Below the pieces are notes generated by a model. It was not told the DNA's origin and made no database searches. It saw only the letters and a list, made by a program, of their open reading frames with translations. A stretch of 64,000 bases of DNA from Bullera alba (taxonomy: Eukaryota > Basidiomycota > Tremellomycetes > Tremellales > Bulleraceae), in assembly GCA_001600095.1 (NCBI GenBank), contig BCIX01000001.1, positions 1-64,000 on the forward strand, in the 5' to 3' direction. Positions 1 through 10,271 of the stretch are shown here, piece by piece (the stretch's first letter is position 1; the number at the start of each line of letters is the position of its first letter). The translations under genes and the position numbers were made by a program.

Positions 1-52
1 CCTCTAACCCTCTAACCTCTAACCCTCTAACCCTCTAACCCTCTAACCTCTA
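1..52. repeat. Telomere-like repeat tract
   Basis: The window opens with head-to-tail CCCTCTAA units mixed with 7-bp CCTCTAA units, i.e. TTAGAGGG/TTAGAGG on the G-rich strand. Mixed unit length is common in fungal telomeres. The tract ends near 52 and gives way to a degenerate stretch (about 52-85) in which GGGACTCC-type segments alternate with TAACCTCTAA. No gene lies within the next kilobase. This is most simply the chromosome end; an internal telomeric repeat cannot be excluded from this window alone. Confidence 0.85.
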
Positions 53-85
53 CGGGACTCCCTAACCTCTAAGGGACTCCTAACT

Positions 86-1086
86 TGTGATCATTCCTAT
101 ACAGGTCTCGCCGCTGTGAGAGGTGTATTGCGTATTACAGAGCGCCTTGAAGGAGAGGGCCGGTCGGCGAAACCGTTTCATTCCGCTATGCCGTTGGTCT
201 AGCCCCCGGCCACCAGAAGTCGACTTGAAATTGGGACCCTTCTGTCTTGTAACGCGCACCGCTCCGTCTACAAGGCAAGTAGAAGCGTATAATCGCGCCA
301 TATTGTAGTCAAGATACACGATAGTCGGCCTGCGCAGTTTGAGAGTCTTTGCTGCACAGCGGCCGACACAATCGCACCCGCAGTGTGGACGTACGTTGAA
401 AGTTCCGACCGCGACGCGTCGAATTTGGGTGGTGAAAAGGCAAAATGCCCAAACCCAGCCATTCTGTACGAGGAATTGCTCATGCAATCTGGACTTTCAA
501 GGTCCAGACGTTGTACCGGTAGCAAGACGAGATCCAGCAGCATCGATCCCACTATCTAGTTGATCTATAGCCGGATCCCATGCATGAGAACGACGGAAAT
601 CAAGATTGGCTAAAACGATATTTAGCCCCCACCCACCAGCGCTTTTAGCGGTTCTATGAAACATGCCCCTCCGCGCGCGGAGGGGCTGGAACGTGCCTAG
701 CGCGGATACAGTAGCGGTCCCGGCAGTGCTGCTCTGCCAAGAGGTCGTCTTAGCATCTACCAGCATCTACCGTGCATGCACTTGCTCTACTTTGCCTCTG
801 CTTCGATAGCCACGATCTCTCTGCCAGAAGGATGGTACGGTTTGCCGATGGACGACTCGACAGGTTTGGCCCCCCGGGTATGGAGATGTAGGCGTCAGCT
901 TCGAACTCAAGGGCATTGCGGCTCTCCCTGCGTAACACCCAAGGGCAAGATGCCAACGGTAATCATTACCGCTTCACCTTGCGCGGGGGTTCGATTCGTC
1001 CCCTTCAAAAGAACGAGTCCGGGCCGGCTCTGTTCCCCCATTACCTTGCCTTCGACTATACTTCATCACTGAACGTCCTCACCAAG
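86..1086. other. Subtelomeric non-coding region
   Basis: Open frames on both strands are short, overlap each other and lack convincing domain or splice structure, so I see no gene. The stretch holds a perfect GC-rich palindrome (665-686) and, just before the fucosidase start, a CCG-N3-CGG triplet pair (1019-1027), which is the kind of site Zn2Cys6 factors bind. The last 200-300 bp presumably act as the promoter of the fucosidase gene. Confidence 0.6.
665..686. repeat. Perfect 22-bp GC-rich palindrome
   Basis: Two 11-bp arms (GCCCCTCCGCG and its exact reverse complement) meet without a spacer. The core is CGCGCGCG flanked by GGAGG/CCTCC. It lies about 0.6 kb from the telomeric repeat and 0.4 kb upstream of the fucosidase start. 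It could form a cruciform or bind a dimeric protein; the function is unknown. Confidence 0.8.
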
Positions 1087-2684
1087 ATGGCACATATGTG
1101 GGCAACTTCGCGAGCGCCAAACTACCAACACTGGGCAGATCGACCTACGCCCGAGTGGTATAAGGATTCTAAGCTTGGGATCTTCATTCACTGGGGGTGA
1201 GTCATAAGCCTGTACGTCGCTGACAATAGACCATACTCAGTTCCCGCTTTCGCAGAGACTTCTGGAGAGCTTGGACGGATTCCCGAGGACATAGTGTGAG
1301 TCTAATCGTAGGATCGTGTTGCTGACTTCAGGCATAAACGCAACCCGTATGCGGAATGGTACTTCAACACTATTAGATACCCAGACTCAGAGGCCGCGAA
1401 GTACCATAAACAGAACTACGGAGAAGCGAGCTACGACGAGCTCATCGACAAATGGACTGCGAAGCACTTTGATGCGGCCAAGATGACTGAGCTATTCGCC
1501 AAAGCGGGAGCAAAGTATGTCGTGCCGGTGACCAAGCATCATGTGAGTCAGCCGCAAGTCATAGGCGCTGATTTCAGGACGGTGTGACCTTATGGGATGC
1601 ACCCGGCACTGGTACCAGAAACACAGTCCACCGTGGACCTAAGAGGGACATCGTCGCAGAGTTTGCCAAAGCTGCAGAAGCTATTGGGATGAAGTTTGGC
1701 GTCTACTACTCAACGTGAGTGATCTCGATCGATCGCAGCTGATTATAGTGGTATCGATTGGCACGTCTATCCGACTGAACGACCTTGGGGTATTGGGCAC
1801 TACGACCTTCCTGGTATAGACGCCCACGAGTACAATGAGTATGCCTGGAAGCACTGTGCCGACCTTATCGAGCGATATCAGCCATATGTTCTTTGGGGCG
1901 ATATCGATTGGCCCAAGGCGTGAGTCCTTTGATCAAGCTTCTCTGCTGATATCAGTGGGGTTGCGCCTGGCCCTCATAGCGTCGAATCACTACTCAACAA
2001 ACTGTACGAGACGAATCCCGAAGCCGTGATCAATGGTGAGTCTGAGCTATGAGCTTTGCTGATACTAGATCGATTCGGTGACACTCATTGGGACTTCTCT
2101 ACTGTCGAGTATGGTCTTGGTGAAAAGCCAAAAGCTCCCCAGATGTGGGAGTCTTGTCGAGGAAGTGAGTTTCCATTCTGGACCTCTGATTAATACCAAG
2201 CTGACATAGCCTAGTTGGCGCTTCTTTCGGTTACAACCAGATGGAGAACGAGTCACACTATCTGAGCGGTCATCAAGCCATCAAGGAGCTCGTCGACATC
2301 TGTTCTCAAGGCGGTAACTTGCTCCTCAACGTCGGACCCGACGAGGCTGGGAATCTACCAGAGTTGCAGGTGAAGTGCTTGGAGTACATGGCGTCCTACA
2401 TGGAGGTCAACTCGGACGCGATTCACGGTACCAAGGTGCTCGATCCTGACATCGGTCAACCAGTCGGGAGCAACGAGAGCTCCGATTGGGTACGATGGAC
2501 CGCCAAAGGCAAGAAGGTTTACGCCTTCGTCGACAGTGACGCCAAGGTCGAGCTCGATCCAACCCGGGTTGACCTATCTTCAGCCAGGTTCCTCAACGGA
2601 GACAAGGTTGATGCCAGGGAGACTATCAAGGTCAGCTCGCCTGATATCATTTTGCCCGCTTGTATCGAGTTCACTCTGCTCTGA
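1087..2684 (+). CDS. Alpha-L-fucosidase, GH29
   Basis: Predicted to hydrolyse terminal alpha-L-fucose from glycans or fucosides. Eight exons join in frame: 1087-1196, 1230-1295, 1332-1542, 1578-1714, 1749-1919, 1956-2035, 2069-2164, 2215-2684 (446 aa). GH29 hallmarks are clear: GIFIHWG followed by YSVPAFAE, then NPYAEWY, VTKHHDG, WGDIDW (which holds the expected catalytic Asp nucleophile), GDTHWDFSTVEYG and GGNLLLNVGPDEAG. The start at 1087 was chosen because the GH29 domain begins about 20 residues later; a start at 916 in the same frame adds sequence with no family likeness. No signal peptide is visible, so the enzyme is probably cytosolic, unlike most characterised secreted or lysosomal fucosidases. 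Introns are tiny (33-36 nt, the last 50 nt). Neighbours are a Zn2Cys6 regulator and a sugar transporter. Confidence 0.93.
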
Positions 2685-2851
2685 ATGCATATCGCTATAT
2701 CTTGAACTACGAGCTATCAACGCTGTATCGGATTGTTCTGGGACTTACAAGCCGTTTCTCTGAACGACCTACTGCCTGAGAGTGAATCTCGGTTCTGATC
2801 TGTCTGGTCCATGCACCAAATAGTCAGCTTCATCATGGGTTCGAAAGTCCA

Positions 2852-2945
2852 AGCTCAACGCCAGCGAGCTCATCAAGTTGGACTCATCTGATTCTATTTG
2901 CGCACTCACATCGAGCTCACTCTATCCTGAATGCATAATACTATC
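2852..2945 (+). pseudogene. Relic of a second GH29 gene 3' end
   Basis: This stretch aligns almost without gaps to the end of the intact fucosidase gene (about 2606-2698), including the shared TCGAG.TCACTCT segment, the TGAATGCATA block over the stop codon and the following CTAT. By eye about 70% of ~92 bases match. The translated relic reads roughly LNASELIKLDSSDS against the intact VDARETIKVSSPDI. No other part of a GH29 domain is visible. It is therefore the tail of a lost tandem copy. The stop codon of the neighbouring transcription factor (2944-2946, opposite strand) sits exactly at the relic edge. Confidence 0.65.
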
Positions 2946-5135
2946 AATTCACCTGCGATCCGTCTGTCCTGTACCTTCCAGGAAGACTCCAGTCATAAAC
3001 ATCCACGGCGTAAGAGTCATCCTCGATCCAAACCCTGTCCGGTTCGTCTACCCGTATACACTGCTCCAAAGCCTTCTGAACATAGACTTGAGACCGCCAG
3101 TATGCCACACTATCGGCCAGTACCCGCCTGATGATATCAATCTGCCCATTGGCTATCGACTCTTGGACCGTGATTGTCATTTGGGCCTCTGCAGTAGGAC
3201 TTGATGCCCGAGATCGTTGTCTTCGCTGCCAGCGTAGATCTGGCGTCAGTGAGGTCTTTCGTGGCTTGACTCACCTTGCATGATGACTAGCGCGGCAGTG
3301 AAGAGAGGTTGCCCGGTCATAGGCACAGCATGGTGGATTAGAGGATTGATGGCTCCACAGAGAGTAAGGTATTCGCACACCATCTTGGCGCCGGATCGAC
3401 TGAGTTCGTCCATGGGTGCACCTTGAGGAATCGTCACGCTCTTTGAGAGCACTGTGTGTACCCAGAGGTGGAGTTGAAGAAAGATTGAGGCGTTCCCACT
3501 AGCATGGTGAATGCGCAAACTGACATCAGCAGAGTAGGCCGGTAGTGACTTACTTCTCGGCGCTCCATTGCATGTTCGGAGGTAGATTCTGATACTCCCT
3601 CATGATGGAGACTCGCTCCTTTCCGATGTTCTCTGTCAAAGACATTACCGAGGGATCTTCCGAGTTGAGCAAGTCGATCAAGGTGCCATATGATCGCATC
3701 ATTCGAGCCGCATAGGGAAACGGCGAACCTGGCATATCCTCGGGTAGTGATTGAGTGATAATCTGAGCTCGTAGAGACGGTGATCTTCCTACGCCAAAAG
3801 ACACCACGTAGTCAAGCATGACAACCGACCACAAGCAGAGGCGATTCTGCCGACTGTTCTCGTCGTTGCGGGGGTCGAGCTGTGGTCAGCAGCGGACCTC
3901 GAGATGCACATACCCTGTGCAAGCCCAAGTCGAGGGCCATACGTGTAGCAATCCCCGCCATCATCCATTGACCCGACACAGAGTCTGGTGATCAGCAACG
4001 AAGCCATTCTCTCACTCACCCGCACAAACAGACAGTAGGACAAATCCCATGACCGTCTCCGTCAAGGGCAGTCTCAGGACATTGCCTATCATCGCGTTTG
4101 CCCTCTCGTAAAACTCATCACCAGCCACATCTGGCTTCGTATGGTCTAGGAATTGAGAAAACCTCCTCGTCAGCTCGGACACATCTCGCACTCACCTTGC
4201 GGCCGTCGCTGCTACACAGTTGACAAGAAAGCTCGGAACCGGGTCCACGATCAAAGAATCGCGCAGCTCCTGACAGTCGATGGATGGATAGAATTGTCCG
4301 AAATGAGTTTGGAACACGTCAATGAGGTGTAGTAAGACATTGAATGATGTCTGAGAGCGGATTTGGGCTGGAGAAGAAGGACCAAGAGTACCTGGGGTCT
4401 GTGATTGAAGCTGAATTCGGATCGGTACCTCGAGGACACCTATGGTCAGCTTGGTCACATGCATCGCTCACCTGGAACATAGGCAGTGCGGCCATGGGAT
4501 CGGAGATACTTGATACGGATAGCTCCAAGTGTTGTGCTAGAGCTATCGCCGGTCCCTAGNCGCTCAATTGTTTCGCGAACTTGGTCNTTANTGAAACCAC
4601 CCTCGAGTAACGCGCGAACNGAGGCATCCATATCGACGACAACCCCATCGTTCTGCGTNGGGGAAGCTGCAGCTGACGCGAACAGCCANCNGCGCCAGTC
4701 NTCAGGNCCCATTCCAGGNTCNTNNNCANTCGAGTGGNCATCCCAGGGGTTGAGCGANGAAGATCCCGCTTGGACCGGCGGCTCGAGNGTCGGCNGTGTC
4801 GCTTGGGGAAGTGCCGGTGGTGATCTCGATGCTTCGCCCAGTTCTCCAGCATCGGAGCCTCTCCCAGTCCCTCCATTACCGTCGCCATCTGCAGCATCCT
4901 TTTCATGCCTGCTCGANACCGGTCCNNATCCCGGCTGCATGTATCGTAGNGTCCGCCGATCACCCTCNGGCCATTCACAGAGATANCCGTACTTGGCNCA
5001 ATANGCGCACGTNTCCGGGGGAAGAGCCCCACATTTGTTCTTTCGTGCTCGACACTGCCATCAGCAAAGTCACATTGCCGCACTCACTTTCAGACANGAG
5101 GTCTTTGACCGCTTCAGCTTCGCTTTCGGNGGCAT
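2944..5135 (-). CDS. Zn2Cys6 fungal transcription factor
   Basis: Probable nuclear regulator of the adjacent sugar genes. Reading from 5135, exon 1 encodes MPPKAKLKRSKTSCLK; after an intron (5087-5055) the cluster continues with CRARKNKCG, then CAYC and YLCEW, giving the six-Cys C-x2-C-x6-C pattern of a Zn2Cys6 domain at residues ~14-42. Some codons here contain N, and the fourth Cys pair is read through ambiguous bases. A low-complexity linker follows. The middle-homology domain (Fungal_trans) is seen in GQWMMAGIATRMALDLGLHR and in LWSVVMLDYVVSFGVGRS. The C terminus ends RTDGSQVN. About seven short introns join the pieces near 5087-5055, 4454, 4190, 4020, 3900, 3550 and 3270. The gene is divergent from the MFS transporter across about 400 bp and convergent with the fucosidase. 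Confidence 0.87.
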
Positions 5136-5532
5136 GGTGTAAGATGTCGGTTGTCAAGAGGGAAGTCAAATGCGAAGAAGACGAGACCGCGATTGGATCG
5201 GCAAAAGAGCGGTTGCGCGGAGTTGGTAATTGCTCCATGCTCCCTCGGGGATCCGGGATCTGGGAGTCCAGGCTAAACGATCCTGCGGCCCAGCGCCTCG
5301 GCCTGACTCTCGCCTCTCCTGCCTGTCTCTTCCTCTTCTCACTCTTAGGTTAATTGAAGTTACAGCGCCCCGCAAGGGAAAGCATAGCCGATCCGCTGCC
5401 CCGCCGAGTCTCCGGAGTCCGAGACAATGGAGGTACTCGATCTTATAAGTAGCCTCGGGGAGGTAGAGAGATATACTGCTTCTGTCTTCACCAAGTTTCC
5501 ACTCGACATAAGCCACGAGTACAATCGATACC
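5136..5532. promoter_or_regulatory. Divergent promoter: regulator / sugar transporter
   Basis: This 397-bp gap separates the start codons of the Zn2Cys6 factor (left) and the MFS transporter (right). It holds a CGG-N3-CCG inverted triplet pair at 5413-5421, the arrangement many Zn2Cys6 dimers recognise, inside a CTCCGGAG palindrome. About 20 bp further on is a TATA-like TTATAAG (5443-5449), about 85 bp before the transporter ATG. These sites are seen directly; binding by the neighbouring factor is inferred. Confidence 0.5.
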
Positions 5533-7309
5533 ATGTCACCAGAGTCCAAAGACATCATCGACGATCAGAAGGTCGAGATCGACGAGCTTGAACGCAAAGC
5601 ACCAAATGAGGAAGTCGAAGCCTACCTCTGGGAACAAGCCGAGCATGAACAAAGCGTGTCTCAAGCTCTTCGATCGAACCCTTGGATCCTACTATGGTTC
5701 TCCTACGCCGTCTGGATCATCATGTGTTGCTCGTTCGACAGCAATGCTGGTAGTGTGGTCGTTGGCATCCCAAAGTTCAGAGAAGATTTCGGCTATTGGT
5801 ACGAAGGTGATTGGATCCTCCCAGCCAGTTGGCAATCTGCGTTCTCTGGTGGTCCAGCAGCCTCACAGATCTTGGGTACTTTTGCGTCTGGAAGTGAGTC
5901 ATCAAACATGTATTCAGCTGACTCCAGCCATCGGTGATCGGGTCGGTCGAAAGATGATGTGCTTGATCTGCTACATCGTTCTTATGATCGGCATCACTTT
6001 GGAGGTCATTGCCAACATTACGCCAAATCCCAGTGCTGTCTTCTTCGCCGGCAAGTTCATCAATGGACTCGGCATCGGAGCTCTACAGACGACCGGGTTT
6101 ATTTATGTGTCAGAGGTGAGTGGGATCGCTCACAACATCGCTGACAACAGATCTCTCCTGTTGTCCTGCGTGGAATCTTCACCTCGGCCGCCGCAGTGGC
6201 ATTCTGCATTGGTACTCTCGTCCTCGCCCTCATCCTCAACGCCTTTGGTGATTTACCCAGCTCTTGGGCCTACAAGTCGGCCTTCCTGACTCAGTATGGT
6301 GTGACCGGCGTCGCTATCATCTTCCTTCCATTCATTCCCGAGACTCCGACCTGGCTGGTAATGCGAGGTCGAGACGAGGACGCCCTCAAAGCTCAGAAAC
6401 GACTTGGTTCGACAGACGAGACTGCGCCTAGAAAGATCGCCAATATCAAGTACACCTTGAAGAAGGCGGCGGAAGAAAGTGCTGGAGTCAGCTATCTCGA
6501 GCTCTTCCGAAAGTCGAATCTCCGAAGAACGGTGGTCGCCTGCATGCCGCTTAGTTTCCAAGCTTGGGCCGGTGTCTTTTGGATCATTGGTTACTTCATC
6601 TACTATTGTCAACTGGCAGGCTACAGTACAGCCATGTCATACAAGCTCAACGTCACGCAGCAAGTACTGAGCACCGTCGGCAACATCGGCTCGGTGAGTG
6701 ANNNACAGAGAGCTCTCGCTGACATCTAGTGGTTCCTCATCGAACGACTCGGTCGACGCTTCTTGACTCTTTGGGGTATGATCGGNCTCACNACTCTGCT
6801 TCTTCTNGCCGGANTTACNGCCACNTTGGGTACACTTGCTGGTAATCGAGCGACNATCTCTTTCATCCTGGTGTACTGCTGGTACTACAACCTCACCATC
6901 GGAGCGACAAGCTGGGTGGCTGCGAGTGAGATCGGAACTAGTAGATTGCGGAACAAGACAACAGGCTTTGGCCTCGCCGTACAGGGTGCTCTTGCTGTGA
7001 GTAATCGACAACGACGAAGCTGACAGACAGACGTTCTGGAACTTTGTCCTACCCTTCATGTTCAATCCCAATGCCGGTAATCTCCAAGGCAAAGTCGCTT
7101 TCGTTTTCGGTGTGACTTCACTCCTCACCTGCGTTTACACCTTCTACTTCCATCCAGAGACCAAAGGTAGGAGCTTCCAGGAGATCGACGAGATGTTCCA
7201 CAAGCGCATTCCGGCGAGAAAGTTCGCCTCGTTTGTCACAGAGGCGGAGACGAGGGCCAAGGAAACCAAGGATGAAGTCGTCGGCACAGAACAGCTTAGT
7301 GCTTGCTAG
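5533..7309 (+). CDS. MFS sugar transporter (MAL/alpha-glucoside type)
   Basis: Likely proton-coupled uptake of a sugar or small glycoside through the plasma membrane. Five exons join in frame: 5533-5893, 5928-6115, 6151-6693, 6730-6996, 7031-7309 (545 aa). A ~50-residue acidic N-terminal tail precedes twelve predicted helices. Family motifs are DRVGRK in the loop after TM2, FINGLGIGALQT, VLRGIFTS, PETPTWLVMRGRDEDAL before the central loop, ERLGRR in the second half, and PETKGRSFQEIDEMF at the end. This is the pattern of fungal MAL/hexose permeases. Intron 3 and exon 4 contain a few Ns, so single residues there are uncertain. The divergent regulator and the nearby fucosidase suggest a fucose-containing substrate; the substrate itself cannot be read from sequence. 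Confidence 0.9.
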
Positions 7310-7645
7310 AGTAGACTCACATTCGGGTCAAATCAGTATGTATAGGGTCATAATCTGACACGACCCCAAGCTATGCTCCAAGGTCGTAGCTTGTACTAGT
7401 ACATGTGGCATGCAATTGTGATCAGGACCAGGTCGCATCGATACACGAAGCCGTCCCCCGCCCATACGGTCTTTTTCCTGTGTTCTGTACTTTGTGCTCC
7501 AGTCTTCCAGATGTATTGCCGAGTGACTTAGTAGACGATCACAATACCACTGAGAGCTCAAAGAGCTGTCTTTTCAGCCGATCTCAGCTTAAGCCAGTAT
7601 GATCTGAGTGTCACATAAGGGTTCATGCAGGACGGTATGATAGAA
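7310..7645. other. Intergenic, convergent gene ends
   Basis: The 3' ends of the transporter (+) and the ferric reductase (-) face each other here. No open frame of interest is present. It should hold the two overlapping 3' UTRs and polyadenylation signals. Confidence 0.6.
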
Positions 7646-10271
7646 CTACCAGCTAAACAGCTCCTCGAAGTAATCAACGGCACTCCCTCTTACTCTCCCC
7701 TCGCCAAGACCATACGCCGAGACCACTACCTGTCTCAGATCATCCACCATGCTGCTCGGTCCACAGGTCAACACCGCAAGACGCTCATCACCAACCATCT
7801 GCTTGAAGGCTTGGTCGAGCAAGATATTCAATTGAGGTCTGCCTCTGAAGACCTCCACAGGGACCTGGTTGACATCGAAGTCTGAGCTGGACTTCTCTTT
7901 CTCAGACTCGACCTTGTCACCATTTGAATCCATAGCAGCCGACGACGAAGGCGTAGATGCATTGATATGGAAACCAGTTGTCGGTAGCGTAGTCAAGTCC
8001 GGAGAGTCGCGAGAAGCCTCGTCGTCTGTTGAACCTGTCACAAAGAGCGAAGTGGATACCGTGATGGAACCCAAGTCGAGTTGGCGGAGCTCATGACTGA
8101 AGACATCCATAGCGTATTCTGCTCGCTTGACGATCCAGACGAGGTTAATGCGACGAGTCCGTCCTGGAGTAGTCGAGAAAGCCTGTAGGTACGGGAGTAT
8201 CGCCGTGATGCCACTGCCGCCAGCTACCATCAAGACGTGCTCGTACTGGTCCACCGGCTCGCGATGACCATATGGTCCTTCTAGCAAGACCTTCGTGTTG
8301 GTATGGCCCTTTTGGAAGCGACGACGGAGACGACTGGTAGCACCTTTCTGCGCGGCGATCAGGAACTCGAGCGTAACACCCTTCTTGTCTTGCTTCCAGG
8401 AGGCAACGGTGAATGGGTGATTCTCCCATGGGGTGAGAGAGCGTGGCGTGTATAGGAAGTAGTGCTGACCAGGAGCCGGACGGATAGGCGCTGACAACCT
8501 GACACTCAGACGGATCATACCATTGGCATCGGGCATCGTAGCTACTGCATTGTCGCCCTGAACCACATTGTAGGAGAGGATGGTGATTCGCACGAATCTT
8601 GCTAGTCGATCAAATACCTGCAAGGCTCATCAGCGACTGAGCAAACGACTAACGAGTAGAATTGATATGACTCACCCAAACCCCGGAAGTGACCCAGAGA
8701 TAAGAGTCATATTGACCATCCATGATCGTGACGTGGAAGAACAGTAGCACCAGAGCTCCGAGAGCTAGAACGATGTGGACCACCAAGAAGACCTCGTAGC
8801 AGTACTTTCTGATTGGCAGGATGGAGCAGGGGATAAGCAGAGCCATGCACACGGTTGCCTATGCAGGGAAACTTTGTGTCAGTAAGGCGAGATGATATGA
8901 CAACCAATTCACTCACCGCGACACCAGTATTCCAGTACATCTCCTTGAATGACGAGGCCAGATAGTCTCTCTCGATCCATGTATAGCCACTACACTCTTG
9001 ATCAGCACTAGAACTGCGACTGACCTCGCTGCGCGTTGAACTCACGCAGAATGGATGATAGCTTGAAGAGTAGCCATGGTCGCTACCCATCGGTGGAAGA
9101 TGTTCATCGTCGCTAGAGGCATGTTGTTAGTCAACAGTATCATAGACGTGCGTAGTGATCAATGCTTACAAAACGGCAAACCGGTCAACCAAATGAGAAT
9201 GTCGTTTCTGCCTGCGAGACACCACAGCAGAGGAAGATTATAAAAAGCCATGATCCCGGTTCTGTCACTGAGGTATCTGACAATCTGGGTCGATCTATCA
9301 GACCAACTGAGGTAGGTCAGCTCGTGACACGCAGTATGGGAATAGTGGGACGCACTACATGTTCTCGTCAAAAGCCACAAAGTCGACGAACATGAACACA
9401 ATGTTGAGTAAAACATAGGCGAAAATCTGTGGTAAGACAACGGTCAGAGCGGGTAGCATACAACTGAAAGGACTTACCAGACAGCTCTGCAGTCGAGTAG
9501 GTAGGTAGAACCACCCCCAAGGTTGAGCGTGTCGATATCCAAGAAGAGCAGGTACGCCTAAGTGCTTCTTGAACAGGGTTTGTGCTGATGTCCATTTCGA
9601 GTCCGACGGCTCAATTTCCGACCGCGAGATGGTGAGATCGATCCTCTTGATGACGAGGACAAAGCATCGGTGAATCAACTGAGCAAGGATCGCTGTACCG
9701 AGTAGGATATACAAAGACCAGCCGAAAGCGTGGTGCTGTGATGGTTACAATAAGCATCAACCATTTCGAGCGACACGGCACATACGTAATTCAATTGATC
9801 GGTCCATTCTACCTCAGTCCTAAGACCAGCGTTGAAAGCGGCTTCATTGGGTACCATTGAGCTGTTCAAGATTGTCATCGGGACCACAAGGCGAGGATCG
9901 AACACAGTATATGAGTCGCTCATACCTGCCAGGAAGTCTTGTAGAGTCGGTTTAGTGACTGGGTAGTCGGCGTATGAATCCACATTGGCCAACCAGTATT
10001 GCCAGCCTTGAATAATCTGATCCTCTGTAGCATTGTAGTGGTGCATGCAGTCGATGATCGAACTTCTCCATATAGCAGACTCCGTGACGGAGTAGTACTC
10101 TGCCGGGAGTGGGATATCGCCATATTGATAGTTGGTCAGGATGTCCTGACACGCAGCGAAGTAGCGGGAAGGTTCTTGGTTGAGCGAGACTTTAAGCCTC
10201 CTTCCGAGTACGAGGGATGGGGCGAGCACAGTGAGTGCCAGGAAGCCCCGTGTCGTATGCGTGATGCGCAT
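7646..10271 (-). CDS. Ferric/cupric reductase, FRE family
   Basis: A plasma-membrane haem flavocytochrome predicted to reduce external Fe3+ (or Cu2+) with cytosolic NADPH before uptake. Eight exons join in frame from 10271: 10271-9786, 9735-9478, 9426-9359, 9294-9170, 9112-9046, 8989-8917, 8858-8676, 8617-7646 (743 aa). A signal peptide ([18 protein letters not shown]...) leads a ~140-residue outer domain. The ferric-reductase membrane core follows, with haem-ligand His candidates in [17 protein letters not shown] and [19 protein letters not shown]. The cytosolic FAD-binding part has ENHPFTVAS; the NADPH-binding part has [14 protein letters not shown] and ends with [13 protein letters not shown] ~50-residue Ser-rich insert lies within the NAD domain. 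The promoter carries a perfect ATCAGATAA iron-GATA site 117-127 bp before the ATG. Confidence 0.94.

Noticed and set aside
935..1005. Possible tRNA: GGTTCGATTC B-box-like sequence near 987
   Set aside because: No matching A-box or cloverleaf could be folded upstream at the right distance.
2830..2845. B-box-like GGTTCGAAAG
   Set aside because: It lies in the GH29 3' flank and has no cloverleaf around it.
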